Notes: generated by a model from the sequence alone, not told the origin. A stretch of 64,000 bases of DNA from Sulfurirhabdus autotrophica (GCF_004346685.1 NZ_SMCO01000001.1:1-64000), one strand, 5' to 3'. Counted from the stretch's first letter, positions 19,277 to 28,973 are shown. A program made the numbers and translations.

Positions 19277-22090
19277 TTATTTTTGCGTTTCAATTTGAAC
19301 TAACGGTTCAGCTGGCGCGGTAACTGGTGCCATACGAATCCGTTTGGGTTTTTCACTCTGTACAGGAGTCGTAGAACCCTCTGCCGGAGTTGCCGCAACG
19401 TTGCTATTACCACTCGTTTCAATTTGAACTAAACCGCCGGCAGGAGCCTGCACGGGTGCGCTAGGTGCAGTTCTGGTACGGCGTGGTTTTACATCAGTAG
19501 CAACATTTTCATTTGTAGACTCGGGCTTTGCCTTTGAAGCAGTTTCAACCTGTTGTAATGTGCTACCAGAAACAGGTTTTGGCTGAGTTTGTATAACGAC
19601 AGAAGGTTTGGAAACAACCTCTTCAAGGGACTTAGTAACAATCGCTTCTGCAGGTTTTTCAGCTACTGTGTTTATCTCAGGCTTGGTCTCTGCTACGGTG
19701 CTTTCTGCTTGTTGTTGTTCCGGTTTAGTGGCAATGGTTTCATTTGGGATGTCGGCCACTGGAGTACTAGCAACATTAGATTTCACTTCAGTTGGATTTG
19801 ACTCAGCTACAGGCACCACCTTTTCCGCCGGCTTGAAGGCTTCAACAGCGGCAGCAATAGCAGCAGCATTTTCTACAGGCTTGGAAACTCTAGCGGCTGC
19901 TTCAACGATACTTGTCGTTGCTTCGGCAGGCGTTTCAATGGAAGTTTCTGCATTGTTCACAGGTTGATTTTCACGAGGCTGGCGTGGGCCACGCTCACGT
20001 CTTCCACCGCGACGACCGCGTTTGCTACGGGTTTCACCTGTATCCTGGCCTTCACGTTCAGTCGTATCTGCAGAAGTTAAAGCTTCTGCAGCCAACGGTG
20101 CTTCTGCCTTTGCTTGCTGGGCAGGCTGGCGCGTTCTTTGCTGTTGGGGGCGCGGGGATTGCGTGCCGCGCGGTTCACCACGGGCAGGCTGCGGTGCACG
20201 CGGTTCATTTTTTTGCTCAGCACGAGGCTCATTTTTTTGTTCGGCACGCTGCTCGCCGCGTTCCTGATCTCGGCGCGGACGACGTTCGCGTCCATCACGC
20301 GCACCTTCGCGTCTTTGATCGCGTTGCGGTGTACGTTGTGGTTGGCGGGCCTTTGGTTTGGCTGTTTCTTCTACCTCAGGTGCTTTTTCTTCACCAAGCT
20401 TTTTGAACCAGCCAAAAAGTTTACCAAATATGGAAGGTTCTGCTTCAGGTTTGGCTTCTTCACGCATAGGCGCTGGTTGACCAGTTGGAATACCTTTGAC
20501 CGCTGCTTGTTGCCTAACCGGCTTGGCTTCTTGTGGTGGTGTTTGAGCCAGGGCTTCTTCAGCTGGCATTTCAACCATTTTGTAACTAGGTTGCAGGCCT
20601 TCGTTCAGAAGTGCGTCGTCGTGACGTAGTCTGGCTAGCGTGTAATGAGGTGTTTCCAGATGAATATTTGGAATCAATACTACGTTCACCTTGAGACGTG
20701 CTTCAATACCATGTATTTCTGCGCGCTTTTCATTCAGCAAGAAGGTGGCTACATCCACTGGTACTTGCGCATGGATGGCGGCAGTATTCTCTTTCATTGC
20801 CTCTTCTTGCAGTATACGCAAAATGTGCAATGCAGAAGATTCAGCGCCTCGAATATGCCCCGTTCCATGACAGCGCGGGCAAGGAATATGGCTGGACTCG
20901 CCGAGCGATGGCTGCAGACGCTGACGTGATAGCTCCAGTAATCCAAATCGGGAAATTTTGCTGGTTTGTACACGTGCACGATCATAATGCAACGCTTCGC
21001 GCAGGCGGTTTTCTACTTCACGCTGATTGCGCTGACTTTCCATGTCGATGAAGTCAATGACGATCAAGCCACCAAGGTCACGTAATCTAAGTTGTCTTGC
21101 CGTTTCTTCAGCGGCTTCCAGATTGGTGTTAAAGGCAGTTTGCTCAATATCCGACCCTCGAGTTGAGCGCGCTGAATTGACGTCAACTGAAACCAGTGCT
21201 TCAGTATGGTCAATAACAATAGCGCCACCTGATGGCAATGATACTTCACGCGAAAAAGCTGTTTCGATCTGATGCTCAATCTGGAAACGCGAAAACAGAG
21301 GAACGTCATCTTTGTAGAGTTTGACCTTGCTCACGTTGTTAGGCATGACATGGCTCATGAACTGAATCGCTTGTTCGTAAATGCTTTCAGTATCAATCAG
21401 AATTTCGCCAATATCAGGCTGGAAGTAATCTCGAATAGCCCGGATCACCAAGCTGCCTTCCTGGAAAATCAGGAAAGCGCCACTTTGAAGTTTTGAAGCA
21501 TTTTCGATAGCGCGCCAAAGTTGCATGAGATAACTCAGATCCCACTGCAACTCTTCTAAAGTACGGCCAATACCTGCAGTGCGTGCAATTATGCTCATTC
21601 CCTGCGGGACATCCAACTGAGCCATGATGTCGCGTAGTTCATTGCGTTCTTCACCTTCGATGCGGCGTGAAACACCACCGCCACGTGGGTTGTTTGGCAT
21701 TAATACGAGGTAACGTCCGGCAAGGCTGATAAAGGTTGTTAGAGCAGCGCCTTTGTTGCCGCGCTCATCCTTGTCTACCTGAACGATCAGTTCTTGTCCT
21801 TCTCGCAGCACATCCTGAATGCGCGCGCGGGAAATATCCCCACCTTCTGCCAATTGGAAATTACTGCGAGCAACCTCTTTAAATGGAAGGAATCCATGAC
21901 GATCCGCACCATAGTCGACAAATGCTGCCTCCAGGCTAGGTTCGATACGGGTAATAATACCCTTGTAGATATTGCTTTTTCGTTGTTCTTTACCGGCTGA
22001 TTCAATGTCTAGATCGATCAGTTTCTGACCATCAACAATGGCAACCCGTAATTCTTCAGCCTGGGTTGCATTAAACAGCATTCTTTTCAT
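19277..22090 (-). CDS. rne: Ribonuclease E
   Basis: A 937-aa endoribonuclease, the core of the degradosome. The N-terminal half is RNase E/G: S1 domain about 36-120, catalytic Asp303 and Asp346 (SVDVNSARS and IDFIDM), and the Zn-link CPRC at 404-407. These positions coincide with E. coli RNase E. From about residue 510 on, the protein is low-complexity: an arginine-rich RNA-binding part (RRGRRGGRRERGPRQPRE) then a Pro/Ala/Glu/Thr-rich tail. The end carries the repeated LVQIETSG / LVQIETQK motif, likely a protein-binding microdomain. This disordered tail shows it is RNase E rather than RNase G. It has a long upstream leader, as expected for autoregulation. Confidence 0.96.
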   Translation of the reverse strand: MKRMLFNATQAEELRVAIVDGQKLIDLDIESAGKEQRKSNIYKGIITRIEPSLEAAFVDYGADRHGFLPFKEVARSNFQLAEGGDISRARIQDVLREGQELIVQVDKDERGNKGAALTTFISLAGRYLVLMPNNPRGGGVSRRIEGEERNELRDIMAQLDVPQGMSIIARTAGIGRTLEELQWDLSYLMQLWRAIENASKLQSGAFLIFQEGSLVIRAIRDYFQPDIGEILIDTESIYEQAIQFMSHVMPNNVSKVKLYKDDVPLFSRFQIEHQIETAFSREVSLPSGGAIVIDHTEALVSVDVNSARSTRGSDIEQTAFNTNLEAAEETARQLRLRDLGGLIVIDFIDMESQRNQREVENRLREALHYDRARVQTSKISRFGLLELSRQRLQPSLGESSHIPCPRCHGTGHIRGAESSALHILRILQEEAMKENTAAIHAQVPVDVATFLLNEKRAEIHGIEARLKVNVVLIPNIHLETPHYTLARLRHDDALLNEGLQPSYKMVEMPAEEALAQTPPQEAKPVRQQAAVKGIPTGQPAPMREEAKPEAEPSIFGKLFGWFKKLGEEKAPEVEETAKPKARQPQRTPQRDQRREGARDGRERRPRRDQERGEQRAEQKNEPRAEQKNEPRAPQPARGEPRGTQSPRPQQQRTRQPAQQAKAEAPLAAEALTSADTTEREGQDTGETRSKRGRRGGRRERGPRQPRENQPVNNAETSIETPAEATTSIVEAAARVSKPVENAAAIAAAVEAFKPAEKVVPVAESNPTEVKSNVASTPVADIPNETIATKPEQQQAESTVAETKPEINTVAEKPAEAIVTKSLEEVVSKPSVVIQTQPKPVSGSTLQQVETASKAKPESTNENVATDVKPRRTRTAPSAPVQAPAGGLVQIETSGNSNVAATPAEGSTTPVQSEKPKRIRMAPVTAPAEPLVQIETQK
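20201..20248. repeat. Two tandem 24-bp units inside rne
   Basis: Units at 20201-20224 and 20225-20248 are identical at 20 of 24 positions. On the minus strand they encode the octapeptide RAEQKNEP twice in the disordered tail of RNase E. The unit is a multiple of three, so length variation would keep the frame. Confidence 0.7.
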
Positions 22091-22776
22091 TACTTTGTTC
22101 TCCCGCGCTCATCACCCGGGCAGGACAAACCGTTCTGTCTCACCTTAACGTTTTAAAGTGAGCACAAAAATAAATGTATTAGTTATCAAGCATGTGTTTC
22201 ATAGGTTTTAGTTTCGGTTACTGTTTTATTAACCTTTAACTGATTCCAATATTTTATATTGATAGAATAACTAAACTTTCAGTTTGTCTTATTTTTGAAA
22301 CCTTAGCTAACAATTACTCGACTTATGCTTCAGGGTAGATCAACGCGAATGGCGTGGTAATATATTGCGCTGCTAATTTTTACTACTTTTTAATTAATAG
22401 CGTTTGGGCAGCAATATACTTTCTATTTCCAAAGCAAAAGCATGTGTTTTAGAAAAGCCATATTAGCTTAACCGAAAACATTCTTTTTCTATGAACCTGG
22501 CCCTAGGAAATATTTCAAAGGGCAGAGGTTGTAAGCCGGTTTTTTGTTTTGCCTCAGCTTCTTCTTGTCAAAATGTTGTGGCAAGATTTAAAAATCAACA
22601 AGTGCTTTGAGCGCGCAAATCATTTATTATCGCTACTTTTGTATTTTGGTGAGCGAAATTAACCATTCAATTCAAATTAAATTTTGGGTTCCTGATTTCT
22701 TGATCAAGGAACTGCTGATTGATTGGAACGCCTCTATGGCAAGATATCTACAATCAGGAGAATTAGTATAAGCAAA
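22091..22776. other. Long intergenic region between divergent rne and rluC
   Basis: About 690 nt with no convincing gene. The part next to rne is its 5' leader: GGGAGAAC, a plausible Shine-Dalgarno, sits just before the ATG, and a GC-rich stretch around CCTGCCCGGG lies further up. E. coli rne has a long structured leader that mediates autoregulation, and the same may apply here, but I could not fold it. The AT-rich middle has several T/A runs and a loose inverted pair TATATTGC / GCAATATA. The rluC promoter must also lie here. Confidence 0.5.
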
Positions 22777-23724
22777 ATGAAAGAGATAAGCAAAGAATCT
22801 GTAACATGGCTTGAGATTGATGAGTCTGGTGATCAGCAGAGAATTGACAATTTTCTGATTAAGTCATTGAAAGGAGTGCCAAAAAGCCATATTTACAGGA
22901 TCTTGCGTAGTGGCGAAGTGCGAGTTAACAGTGGTCGGATAGACGCCAGTTATCGACTCCAGATAGGGGATAAGGTCCGCATTCCGCCAATTCGCGTTGC
23001 GCAGCGGCCAGTTGTGTCTGAACAAAGAGTTGTAACACCTGTGCTTGATGATGCCACGTTATACGAAGATGATGCCTTGCTGATCATTAATAAACCTTCT
23101 GGCATGGCTGTTCACGGAGGAAGCGGTATCAGTCGTGGGGTCATTGAGCAGATAAGACTGGAAAGACCTGAGCTTAAGTTTATTGAATTAGTGCATCGTC
23201 TGGATCGTGAAACATCTGGTGTGCTGATGTTGGCCAAAAAACGCAGTGCTTTGACCAAACTGCAGGATGTCTTAAGAGAAGGCGGGATGGATAAGCGTTA
23301 TTTGACCTTGGTAAAAGGCAATTGGCGAGACGAAAAGCGTAATGTTCGATTACCTCTGTTCAAATACCTGACTGACTCAGGAGAGAGGCGTGTCAGTGTG
23401 CAGGACGATGGTAAACCATCCCACACTATATTCAGATTGCGTCAGGCATGGAAGGATTTTTCACTGCTGGAAGCGGAACTAAAAACAGGGCGCACACATC
23501 AAATTCGCGTGCATCTTGCGCATTTGAATTTTCCGATTGCCGGTGATGACAAATATGGTGATTTTGCTTTGAACAAGTCACTTCAAAAGCTTGGGCTGAA
23601 GCGTATGTTTTTGCATGCGTATAAATTGACCATTAATCACCCTTTAACGGGCGATGAATTGCAAATCGAAGCGCCATTACCCATTGAGTTGCAGAGTTTT
23701 CTTCAATATTTAGATAAAAATTAG
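22777..23724 (+). CDS. rluC: 23S rRNA pseudouridine synthase RluC
   Basis: Makes pseudouridines in 23S rRNA (RluC sites 955, 2504 and 2580 in E. coli). An S4 RNA-binding domain (RIDNFLIKSLKGVPKSHIYRILRSGEVRVN) comes first. The RluA-type catalytic domain follows with HRLDRETSG, whose Asp is the nucleophile, and KTGRTHQIRVHLAH. The frame is open from a TTG at 22723, but the ATG at 22777 gives the family N-terminus. An AGGAG lies 16 nt before it, farther than ideal, so the start is not certain. The gene leads a run with the HAD phosphatase, Rieske protein and sppA, in the same order as in many betaproteobacteria. Confidence 0.93.
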   Translation: MKEISKESVTWLEIDESGDQQRIDNFLIKSLKGVPKSHIYRILRSGEVRVNSGRIDASYRLQIGDKVRIPPIRVAQRPVVSEQRVVTPVLDDATLYEDDALLIINKPSGMAVHGGSGISRGVIEQIRLERPELKFIELVHRLDRETSGVLMLAKKRSALTKLQDVLREGGMDKRYLTLVKGNWRDEKRNVRLPLFKYLTDSGERRVSVQDDGKPSHTIFRLRQAWKDFSLLEAELKTGRTHQIRVHLAHLNFPIAGDDKYGDFALNKSLQKLGLKRMFLHAYKLTINHPLTGDELQIEAPLPIELQSFLQYLDKN

Positions 23725-23736
23725 CATTGTATATTT

Positions 23737-24390
23737 ATGAAACAGTTTGATTTGTTGGTTTTTGATTGGGATGGCACTTTGATGGATTCTGCAGGTGCCA
23801 TCGTTATGTCTATTCAGTCTGCCTGCAGGGATCTGGATTTGCCAATACCGAGTGATGCTGCTTCACGGCATATCATTGGCCTTGGACTGAATGAAGCACT
23901 AGCCGAGTTGTTGCCGGGGTTGTCACCTTCATCATATGGTCAGCTTGTTGAACGTTATCGCCATTATTTTCTTTCTCAGGATAATGAAATTCCGTTATTT
24001 GATGGTGTATTTGAAGCGATGCAGGAATTGTCAGAAATGGGGTTCTTGATGGCAGTGGCAACGGGCAAGAGTCGGCGGGGGTTGGATCGTGCTTTTGATC
24101 ACACAGAAACCAGACCGTTTTTTCATGCTTCACGCTGCGCGGATGAAAGTTTTTCAAAACCGCATCCAGGCATGTTGCTGGAAATACTGGTTGAGTTGGG
24201 TGTGTCAGCTGACAGGGCACTCATGATTGGTGATACAACACACGATTTGCAAATGGCAATTAATGCTAAAGTGCCTTCACTTGGTGCTGCTTATGGTGCG
24301 CACCCTAAGCAAAACCTTGTTGATCTGGAGCCCTTGGCATGTTTGGATAATTTCACAGAGTTGCATCTATGGCTGAAAACCAACGCTTAA
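23737..24390 (+). CDS. HAD-superfamily phosphatase (phosphoglycolate phosphatase-like)
   Basis: A 217-aa HAD subfamily IA hydrolase. Motif I is FDWDGTLMDS (Asp10 and Asp12), motif II is VATGKS, motif III is the Lys in SKPHPGML, and motif IV is MIGDTTHDLQMA. The cap is a four-helix C1 type, as in Gph. The substrate is a small phosphate ester; Gph activity is plausible but unproved. It starts 12 nt after rluC and overlaps the Rieske gene by 22 nt. Confidence 0.88.
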   Translation: MKQFDLLVFDWDGTLMDSAGAIVMSIQSACRDLDLPIPSDAASRHIIGLGLNEALAELLPGLSPSSYGQLVERYRHYFLSQDNEIPLFDGVFEAMQELSEMGFLMAVATGKSRRGLDRAFDHTETRPFFHASRCADESFSKPHPGMLLEILVELGVSADRALMIGDTTHDLQMAINAKVPSLGAAYGAHPKQNLVDLEPLACLDNFTELHLWLKTNA

Positions 24391-24731
24391 TTTGTGAAAG
24401 TATTGAATTGCCGGAATCCGGAAAAGGAATCCGGTTCACTATTCTGTTTGAGGGCGAAGAGACTGCTGCATTTGTTGTGCGTTCCGGTGGTCAAGTCCAC
24501 GCTTATCTGAATCGTTGTGCACATGTACCTGTAGAGCTAGACTGGATGGAAGGTGAATTTTTTGATGATTCAGGGGTATACTTGATTTGCTCTACGCACG
24601 GTGCGATGTATGCACCTGATAACGGCATATGTGTAAACGGACCTTGTGCAGGTAAAAGTCTGCAGAAACTTACTGTATTAGAGAGTGAAGGTAAAATTTA
24701 TTATATGAAACATGAGGATAGATATGTCTGA
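24369..24731 (+). CDS. Rieske [2Fe-2S] domain protein
   Basis: A 120-aa single-domain protein. The cluster ligands are Cys50-x-His52 (CAH) and Cys74-x2-His77 (CSTH), with the spacing of Rieske ferredoxins. There is no TM segment or second domain, so it is a small cytoplasmic electron carrier, or an oxygenase ferredoxin with no oxygenase nearby. It overlaps the HAD gene at its start and sppA lies immediately downstream. This trio is common next to rluC in betaproteobacteria, and its shared function is unknown. Confidence 0.88.
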   Translation: MAENQRLICESIELPESGKGIRFTILFEGEETAAFVVRSGGQVHAYLNRCAHVPVELDWMEGEFFDDSGVYLICSTHGAMYAPDNGICVNGPCAGKSLQKLTVLESEGKIYYMKHEDRYV

Positions 24732-25671
24732 GTCCAATAGTCCAGATAGCTGGGAACGTCAGGTTTTGGAAAAAGTGGCTTTGGCGGCCGTACAGGAGCA
24801 ACGCAGGTCACGCCATTGGGGAATTTTTTTCAAACTGATGGGCTTTGGTTACTTGTTCATTTTACTGTTTCTTGCCATGGGCTGGATTGGTAAAGGCGAA
24901 GTACCTATACCTGGAAGGCATACTGCCCTGGTGGAGTTGCAGGGTGTGATCGCTCCTAATGAAGCCAGTGCCGATAGAATTATTACCGGATTGCAGGAAG
25001 CCTTTAAAGACAAAGATACAAAGGGTGTGATTTTACGAATTAACAGTCCAGGCGGCAGTCCGGTACAAGCTGGTTATATCAATGATGAGATTAAGCGTTT
25101 GCGCGCTAAATATCCAGCTATTCCACTTTATGCGGTTGTTGAGGATATATGCGCGTCCGGTGGATATTACGTTGCTGCAGCAGCAGACAAGATATATGTG
25201 GATAAAGCTAGTCTTGTTGGATCAATTGGCGTACTGATGGATGGATTTGGATTTACCAGTGGTATGGAAAAATTAGGAATTGAACGCCGATTGTTGACTG
25301 CTGGTGAGAATAAAGGTTTTCTGGATCCATTTTCTCCTGTCAGCCCAAAGCAAAAAGAGTTTGCTGAAGCAATGCTGAGTGAAATTCATCAGCAGTTTAT
25401 ACAAGTGGTTAGACAAGGTCGTGGCAAACGTTTAAAAGAAACGCCTGAAACATTTAGCGGTTTGATCTGGACGGGTCAACAAAGTATTGAAAATGGTTTG
25501 GCTGATGCAATGGGCAGTTCAGAATATGTGGCGCGCGAAGTAATCAAGGCTGAAAATATTGTGGACTATACACCGAAGGAAGGTTTTGCAGAGCGATTTG
25601 CCAAGCGCTTTGGTGCAGTCATGGCAAAGTCATTGAATCCGCTTACCCAAAGCGGCGTTAGTTTGCATTAA
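24724..25671 (+). CDS. sppA: Signal peptide peptidase SppA (S49 family)
   Basis: A 315-aa inner-membrane serine protease degrading cleaved signal peptides. One TM segment (about 34-56, LMGFGYLFILLFLAMGWIG) is followed by the S49 domain. The nucleophile is in ICASGGYYVAAAADKI (Ser145) and the likely general base is Lys197 in AGENKGF, as in the short, B. subtilis-type SppA. The frame opens at ATG 24712, but the ATG at 24724 has GAGGATAG upstream, which fits translation better. It overlaps the Rieske gene by 8 nt. Confidence 0.93.
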   Translation: MSESNSPDSWERQVLEKVALAAVQEQRRSRHWGIFFKLMGFGYLFILLFLAMGWIGKGEVPIPGRHTALVELQGVIAPNEASADRIITGLQEAFKDKDTKGVILRINSPGGSPVQAGYINDEIKRLRAKYPAIPLYAVVEDICASGGYYVAAAADKIYVDKASLVGSIGVLMDGFGFTSGMEKLGIERRLLTAGENKGFLDPFSPVSPKQKEFAEAMLSEIHQQFIQVVRQGRGKRLKETPETFSGLIWTGQQSIENGLADAMGSSEYVAREVIKAENIVDYTPKEGFAERFAKRFGAVMAKSLNPLTQSGVSLH

Positions 25672-25682
25672 AGATTAGGCTG

Positions 25683-25928
25683 ATGTCCGAAAAATATCAG
25701 CCTATTGCTTGCGCAGATCATGAGCGACTCGAGCTTAGCGTTATGCGCAAATCCCTTTTGGAAGTACGCTATGAAACGGCTGATGGAGTCATGCTGAAAT
25801 GTGGTACGTCCATAGATGTACAGACTCGTAATGGTGAAGAATGGTTTAAATTCGGGCTGGAGAATGGCAATCAGATTGAGATTCGGCTCGATAAAATTAT
25901 TTCTTTTACCGAAGTGAAAAGAGCTTGA
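25683..25928 (+). CDS. rof: Rho-binding antiterminator Rof (YaeO)
   Basis: An 81-aa protein. The N-terminal YQPIACADHERLELSVM and C-terminal IEIRLDKIISF closely parallel E. coli Rof (YQPINCDDYDNLELA... and LRLDKITSF). Rof binds Rho and blocks its RNA site, reducing Rho-dependent termination. It begins 11 nt after sppA, so likely in one operon with it. The next gene is convergent. Confidence 0.85.
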   Translation: MSEKYQPIACADHERLELSVMRKSLLEVRYETADGVMLKCGTSIDVQTRNGEEWFKFGLENGNQIEIRLDKIISFTEVKRA

Positions 25929-25949
25929 TTGATGATAATTGCGCTGTAA

Positions 25950-27515
25950 TTATATTTGGTAATTATCAATTTTTTCAGCAGCATGTTTATCAGAATACAT
26001 CCGGCTATCCGCGAGCTTGAGCAGTTCATCCAGATTGATACCTTCTTCAGGATATAATGCAATACCAACACTGATCCCTGCAGAAATCGGCTGATTTTCA
26101 ATAATAAATTGTCGGGAAATGCTTTGCCTGATTTTCTCAGCTACCATTTCAAGCATTTTGCGACTTTCTATGTTCTCAATAAGCACGACAAACTCATCGC
26201 CACTCAGTCTGGCTACTGTATCGTCAGCTCTAATACATATGCTTATTCTGTCAGCTACATTTTTAAGCAACTGATCGCCGGTTTTGTGTCCATAAGAGTC
26301 GTTGATCAGTTTAAAACCATTCAAATCCAAAAACATAATCCCGCACTTTGTTGATTGGCGTTGTGCTCTTGCAATTGCCACTTCCATACGATCACGGAGC
26401 AAATTACGGTTAGGCAGTCCGGTAAGCGGATCATGGTTCGCCAGGAACCACAGATGACCTTCCGAAGCAATTTTTGCTAGCTTGTCCCGTTGATGGGAGC
26501 GAATGTAAGAAACAAGCACCGTCAGTGATAATAAAGTGGCAAGTGTAATGATGAGAAGTAATTTCTGATTTAAATCTGACCATCTGGTTTGTTTTTCTAT
26601 ATGCAGCGCAATGGGTTGGCCAGCAGCGGTTACGGTGCGTTGATAGGTAAAATGCGGGAGTAGTAGTTCTTCCAGTTGTGTGTGGCGAGTAGCTTTAACA
26701 TTGAGCAATTCTCCTATAGGGTCATTGGGAGAGAAATGGTTGTGATATACCTGGACATGCATTTCTGTTGGCCAATTGAAAGTATCCGATTTAAGCATTT
26801 TTTCGACATCGACTACCAGACTGACTATATACGGTGCATCCGAATGGGCATTGTTTTGTTGCGTTTTGTTTATTGAGTTACTTGGAACAGGGTGAAAGAT
26901 AACATAGGCAAGATTGCCCTCTATAAGGCGAAATGGAAAAGTAGCCACAGAAATATGCTTTTTCTGGGAAGCTGCCATAGCATCAAGTGAATAAGGCACT
27001 GTTTCCATGTCCATACCAATTACCTCTTCGAAGCCTGGTTTCATAGGCGCAATGAAAATGATTGGATAGTAAACGGCTTTATTTTGTACTGGGCGCCATT
27101 TTCGATCTGTGTTGTATGAGAAGTTTTTGATCTGAAAATTGATATTGCCGGTTTTGTGCTGGAGAGCAATGAATTCATTCAAATTGGTTTTAGGGACAAC
27201 TTGAACAATTTCGAGAGCATATATTTGCGGGTGTCGTTCAATTACCAGCTTCGAGTACTGAGATATTTTTTTAAGCTCAGTTGAAGTGTAGGTGTCAAAA
27301 ACTGCTGCAAAACCTTCAATGATAGTTTCATTATCTTTTGTTTTTTCTGAAATATCGTGGAACAAGGCATTGCTGAATTGAGTAAAGCGAGACTCTGCAT
27401 TGTTCAGGCTCATGGATATGACGAATGCGGTGATTATGGCTGAAAAAGTAAGCCAAATCATCAGGAAAAAAACGTATGTCCAAGTCAGATAAGATTTCAT
27501 GGACATCGCATACAT
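25950..27515 (-). CDS. CHASE-domain diguanylate cyclase
   Basis: A 521-aa membrane protein. TM1 is about 10-33, then a periplasmic CHASE sensor (about 75-280, with ALEIVQVVPKTNLNEF), TM2 about 322-345, and a cytoplasmic GGDEF domain. The active motif is the SGDEF variant (RLSGDEFVVL), which is tolerated in active cyclases, and the RxxD inhibitory site (RADD) is upstream. It should make c-di-GMP in response to an extracellular signal. It is monocistronic. Confidence 0.88.
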   Translation of the reverse strand: MYAMSMKSYLTWTYVFFLMIWLTFSAIITAFVISMSLNNAESRFTQFSNALFHDISEKTKDNETIIEGFAAVFDTYTSTELKKISQYSKLVIERHPQIYALEIVQVVPKTNLNEFIALQHKTGNINFQIKNFSYNTDRKWRPVQNKAVYYPIIFIAPMKPGFEEVIGMDMETVPYSLDAMAASQKKHISVATFPFRLIEGNLAYVIFHPVPSNSINKTQQNNAHSDAPYIVSLVVDVEKMLKSDTFNWPTEMHVQVYHNHFSPNDPIGELLNVKATRHTQLEELLLPHFTYQRTVTAAGQPIALHIEKQTRWSDLNQKLLLIITLATLLSLTVLVSYIRSHQRDKLAKIASEGHLWFLANHDPLTGLPNRNLLRDRMEVAIARAQRQSTKCGIMFLDLNGFKLINDSYGHKTGDQLLKNVADRISICIRADDTVARLSGDEFVVLIENIESRKMLEMVAEKIRQSISRQFIIENQPISAGISVGIALYPEEGINLDELLKLADSRMYSDKHAAEKIDNYQI

Positions 27516-27577
27516 TCGCTAATTAATAGCGGGAGGAGGGAGAGGCAAGTAAGTTGCTGACATCAATCGCATAATCA

Positions 27578-28291
27578 TTATTGTCCATTATAGAGCAAAA
27601 AAATGCTGGGTTTTTTCTGGATGTCTGGTGTCTGTTTCTTCCAGTCAGCAATTTTTTTCGTCAAAATGGTTTCGCCTGCTGTTGTAATATCTGTTGCGAT
27701 GCATAAACGGGTATGCTTATCGCAAGTTTGCGTCAATGCTTCAAACAATTGCAGGTTACGGTAGGGCGTTTCAATAAATATCTGAGTTTTATCCAGCTTT
27801 TTCGATTCAGCTTCCAGTTCCTTTATTTTTTGTCCCCGGTCAGATTTGTCTACAGGAAGGTAACCGTGAAAGGCAAAGCGCTGACCATTCAAACCAGAAG
27901 CCATCAGAGATAACAATATTGATGATGGTCCAACTAAAGGAATAACCTTAATATTTCTTTCATGGGCAAGTCTGACCAGATTTGCTCCAGGGTCAGCCAC
28001 CGCGGGGCAACCTGCTTCTGAGATCAGGCCCACATTCTTTCCAGCGAATACTGGTTCTAATAACGCCAGTAATTGATCTGCTTTGGTATGTTCGTCCAGG
28101 GTGAGCAATTGCAGATTTTGCAGTGGGGTTATGGTGCCGATTTGTTTCAGAAACTGTCGGGCTGTTTTGGGGTGTTCTACAATGAATGTATCAAGTGTTG
28201 AGGTAATTTTTCTGACATTCTCAGGGATAACATTGGCAATGTCACCTTCACCCAGTGTCGTGGGAATTAGATAGAGTAAGCCGGATTCCAT
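27578..28291 (-). CDS. SAM-dependent methyltransferase, tetrapyrrole-methylase fold (RsmI-like)
   Basis: A 237-aa protein of the tetrapyrrole (corrin/porphyrin) methylase superfamily. It begins LYLIPTTLGEGD and has VGLISEAGCPAVADPGANLVRLAHE and VIPLVGPSSILLSLMASGLNGQRFAFHGYLP, which match RsmI/YraL, the 16S rRNA C1402 2'-O-methyltransferase. It is shorter than RsmI (about 286 aa) and differs at the start, so it may be a paralogue. It overlaps the Maf gene upstream by 25 nt and is thus likely translationally coupled. Confidence 0.75.
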   Translation of the reverse strand: MESGLLYLIPTTLGEGDIANVIPENVRKITSTLDTFIVEHPKTARQFLKQIGTITPLQNLQLLTLDEHTKADQLLALLEPVFAGKNVGLISEAGCPAVADPGANLVRLAHERNIKVIPLVGPSSILLSLMASGLNGQRFAFHGYLPVDKSDRGQKIKELEAESKKLDKTQIFIETPYRNLQLFEALTQTCDKHTRLCIATDITTAGETILTKKIADWKKQTPDIQKKPSIFLLYNGQ

Positions 28292-28875
28292 GAGAGCACG
28301 TCCACATTTTCATTGAGTAGCATTTCAGTTAATTGAATCAGAGGCAATCCGATCAGCGCGTTTGGATCATTGCCTTCTAAGTTCTCAATGAGCGCTATAC
28401 CTAATCCTTCGGTTTTTGCACTTCCGGCACAATTGTATGGTTGCTCTTTGAGCAAGTAGTTTTGTATCTGTGTATTAGTTAAGTTTCGGAATTTTACTTT
28501 GTATGGGACAACAGTCGTCTGTGCATTACCAGACCAACTGTTATAGAGGCATAAGGCCGTGTGAAATACAACGGTTTTCCCGCTCATGAATTGTAACTGT
28601 TTGACAGCGTTATCATGTGTATGGGGTTTACCTAACAGCACACCTTCCAGAACGGCAACCTGATCAGAGCCGACAATCAGGGCTTTTTGAAACTGATCTT
28701 TTACAGCGCGTGCTTTATACAGGGCCAGGCGCTCGGCAGTTTCTTCAGGTTGTTCTTCTGAAAAAGCAGTTTCATCAACATCGGGTGAGGCAATAGAAAA
28801 AGGGATTTGCAACCGGGACAGTAATTCGCGTCGGTAAACAGAGGTTGATGCCAGCACAAAGTGAAATTCGTTCAA
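28267..28875 (-). CDS. Maf-family nucleotide pyrophosphatase (YceF-like)
   Basis: A 202-aa house-cleaning enzyme. STSVYRRELLSRL is the Maf P-loop-like start, and DVDETAF, the GSDQVAVLEG motif and GKP-x5-A-x3-L follow in order. The SDQV and GSD pattern resembles YceF (m7GTP pyrophosphatase) rather than YhdE. In E. coli yceF lies next to yceD-rpmF-plsX; here it is separated from them by pycBA and faces the other way. Confidence 0.85.
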   Translation of the reverse strand: MNEFHFVLASTSVYRRELLSRLQIPFSIASPDVDETAFSEEQPEETAERLALYKARAVKDQFQKALIVGSDQVAVLEGVLLGKPHTHDNAVKQLQFMSGKTVVFHTALCLYNSWSGNAQTTVVPYKVKFRNLTNTQIQNYLLKEQPYNCAGSAKTEGLGIALIENLEGNDPNALIGLPLIQLTEMLLNENVDVLSWNPAYSI

Positions 28876-28973
28876 GATGGACTCTTACTGTTAAACAAGT
28901 GAATAAAATAAGCAATGCCGTTTTGTAGATTCCCTATAGAGGTGATCTTCATATTACATTGCCTTCCTGATGA

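Noticed and set aside
20114-20629. Plus-strand ORFs of 164 and 171 aa within rne
   Set aside because: They are shadows of the low-complexity RNase E tail; their composition simply mirrors the Arg/Pro/Glu-rich coding strand.
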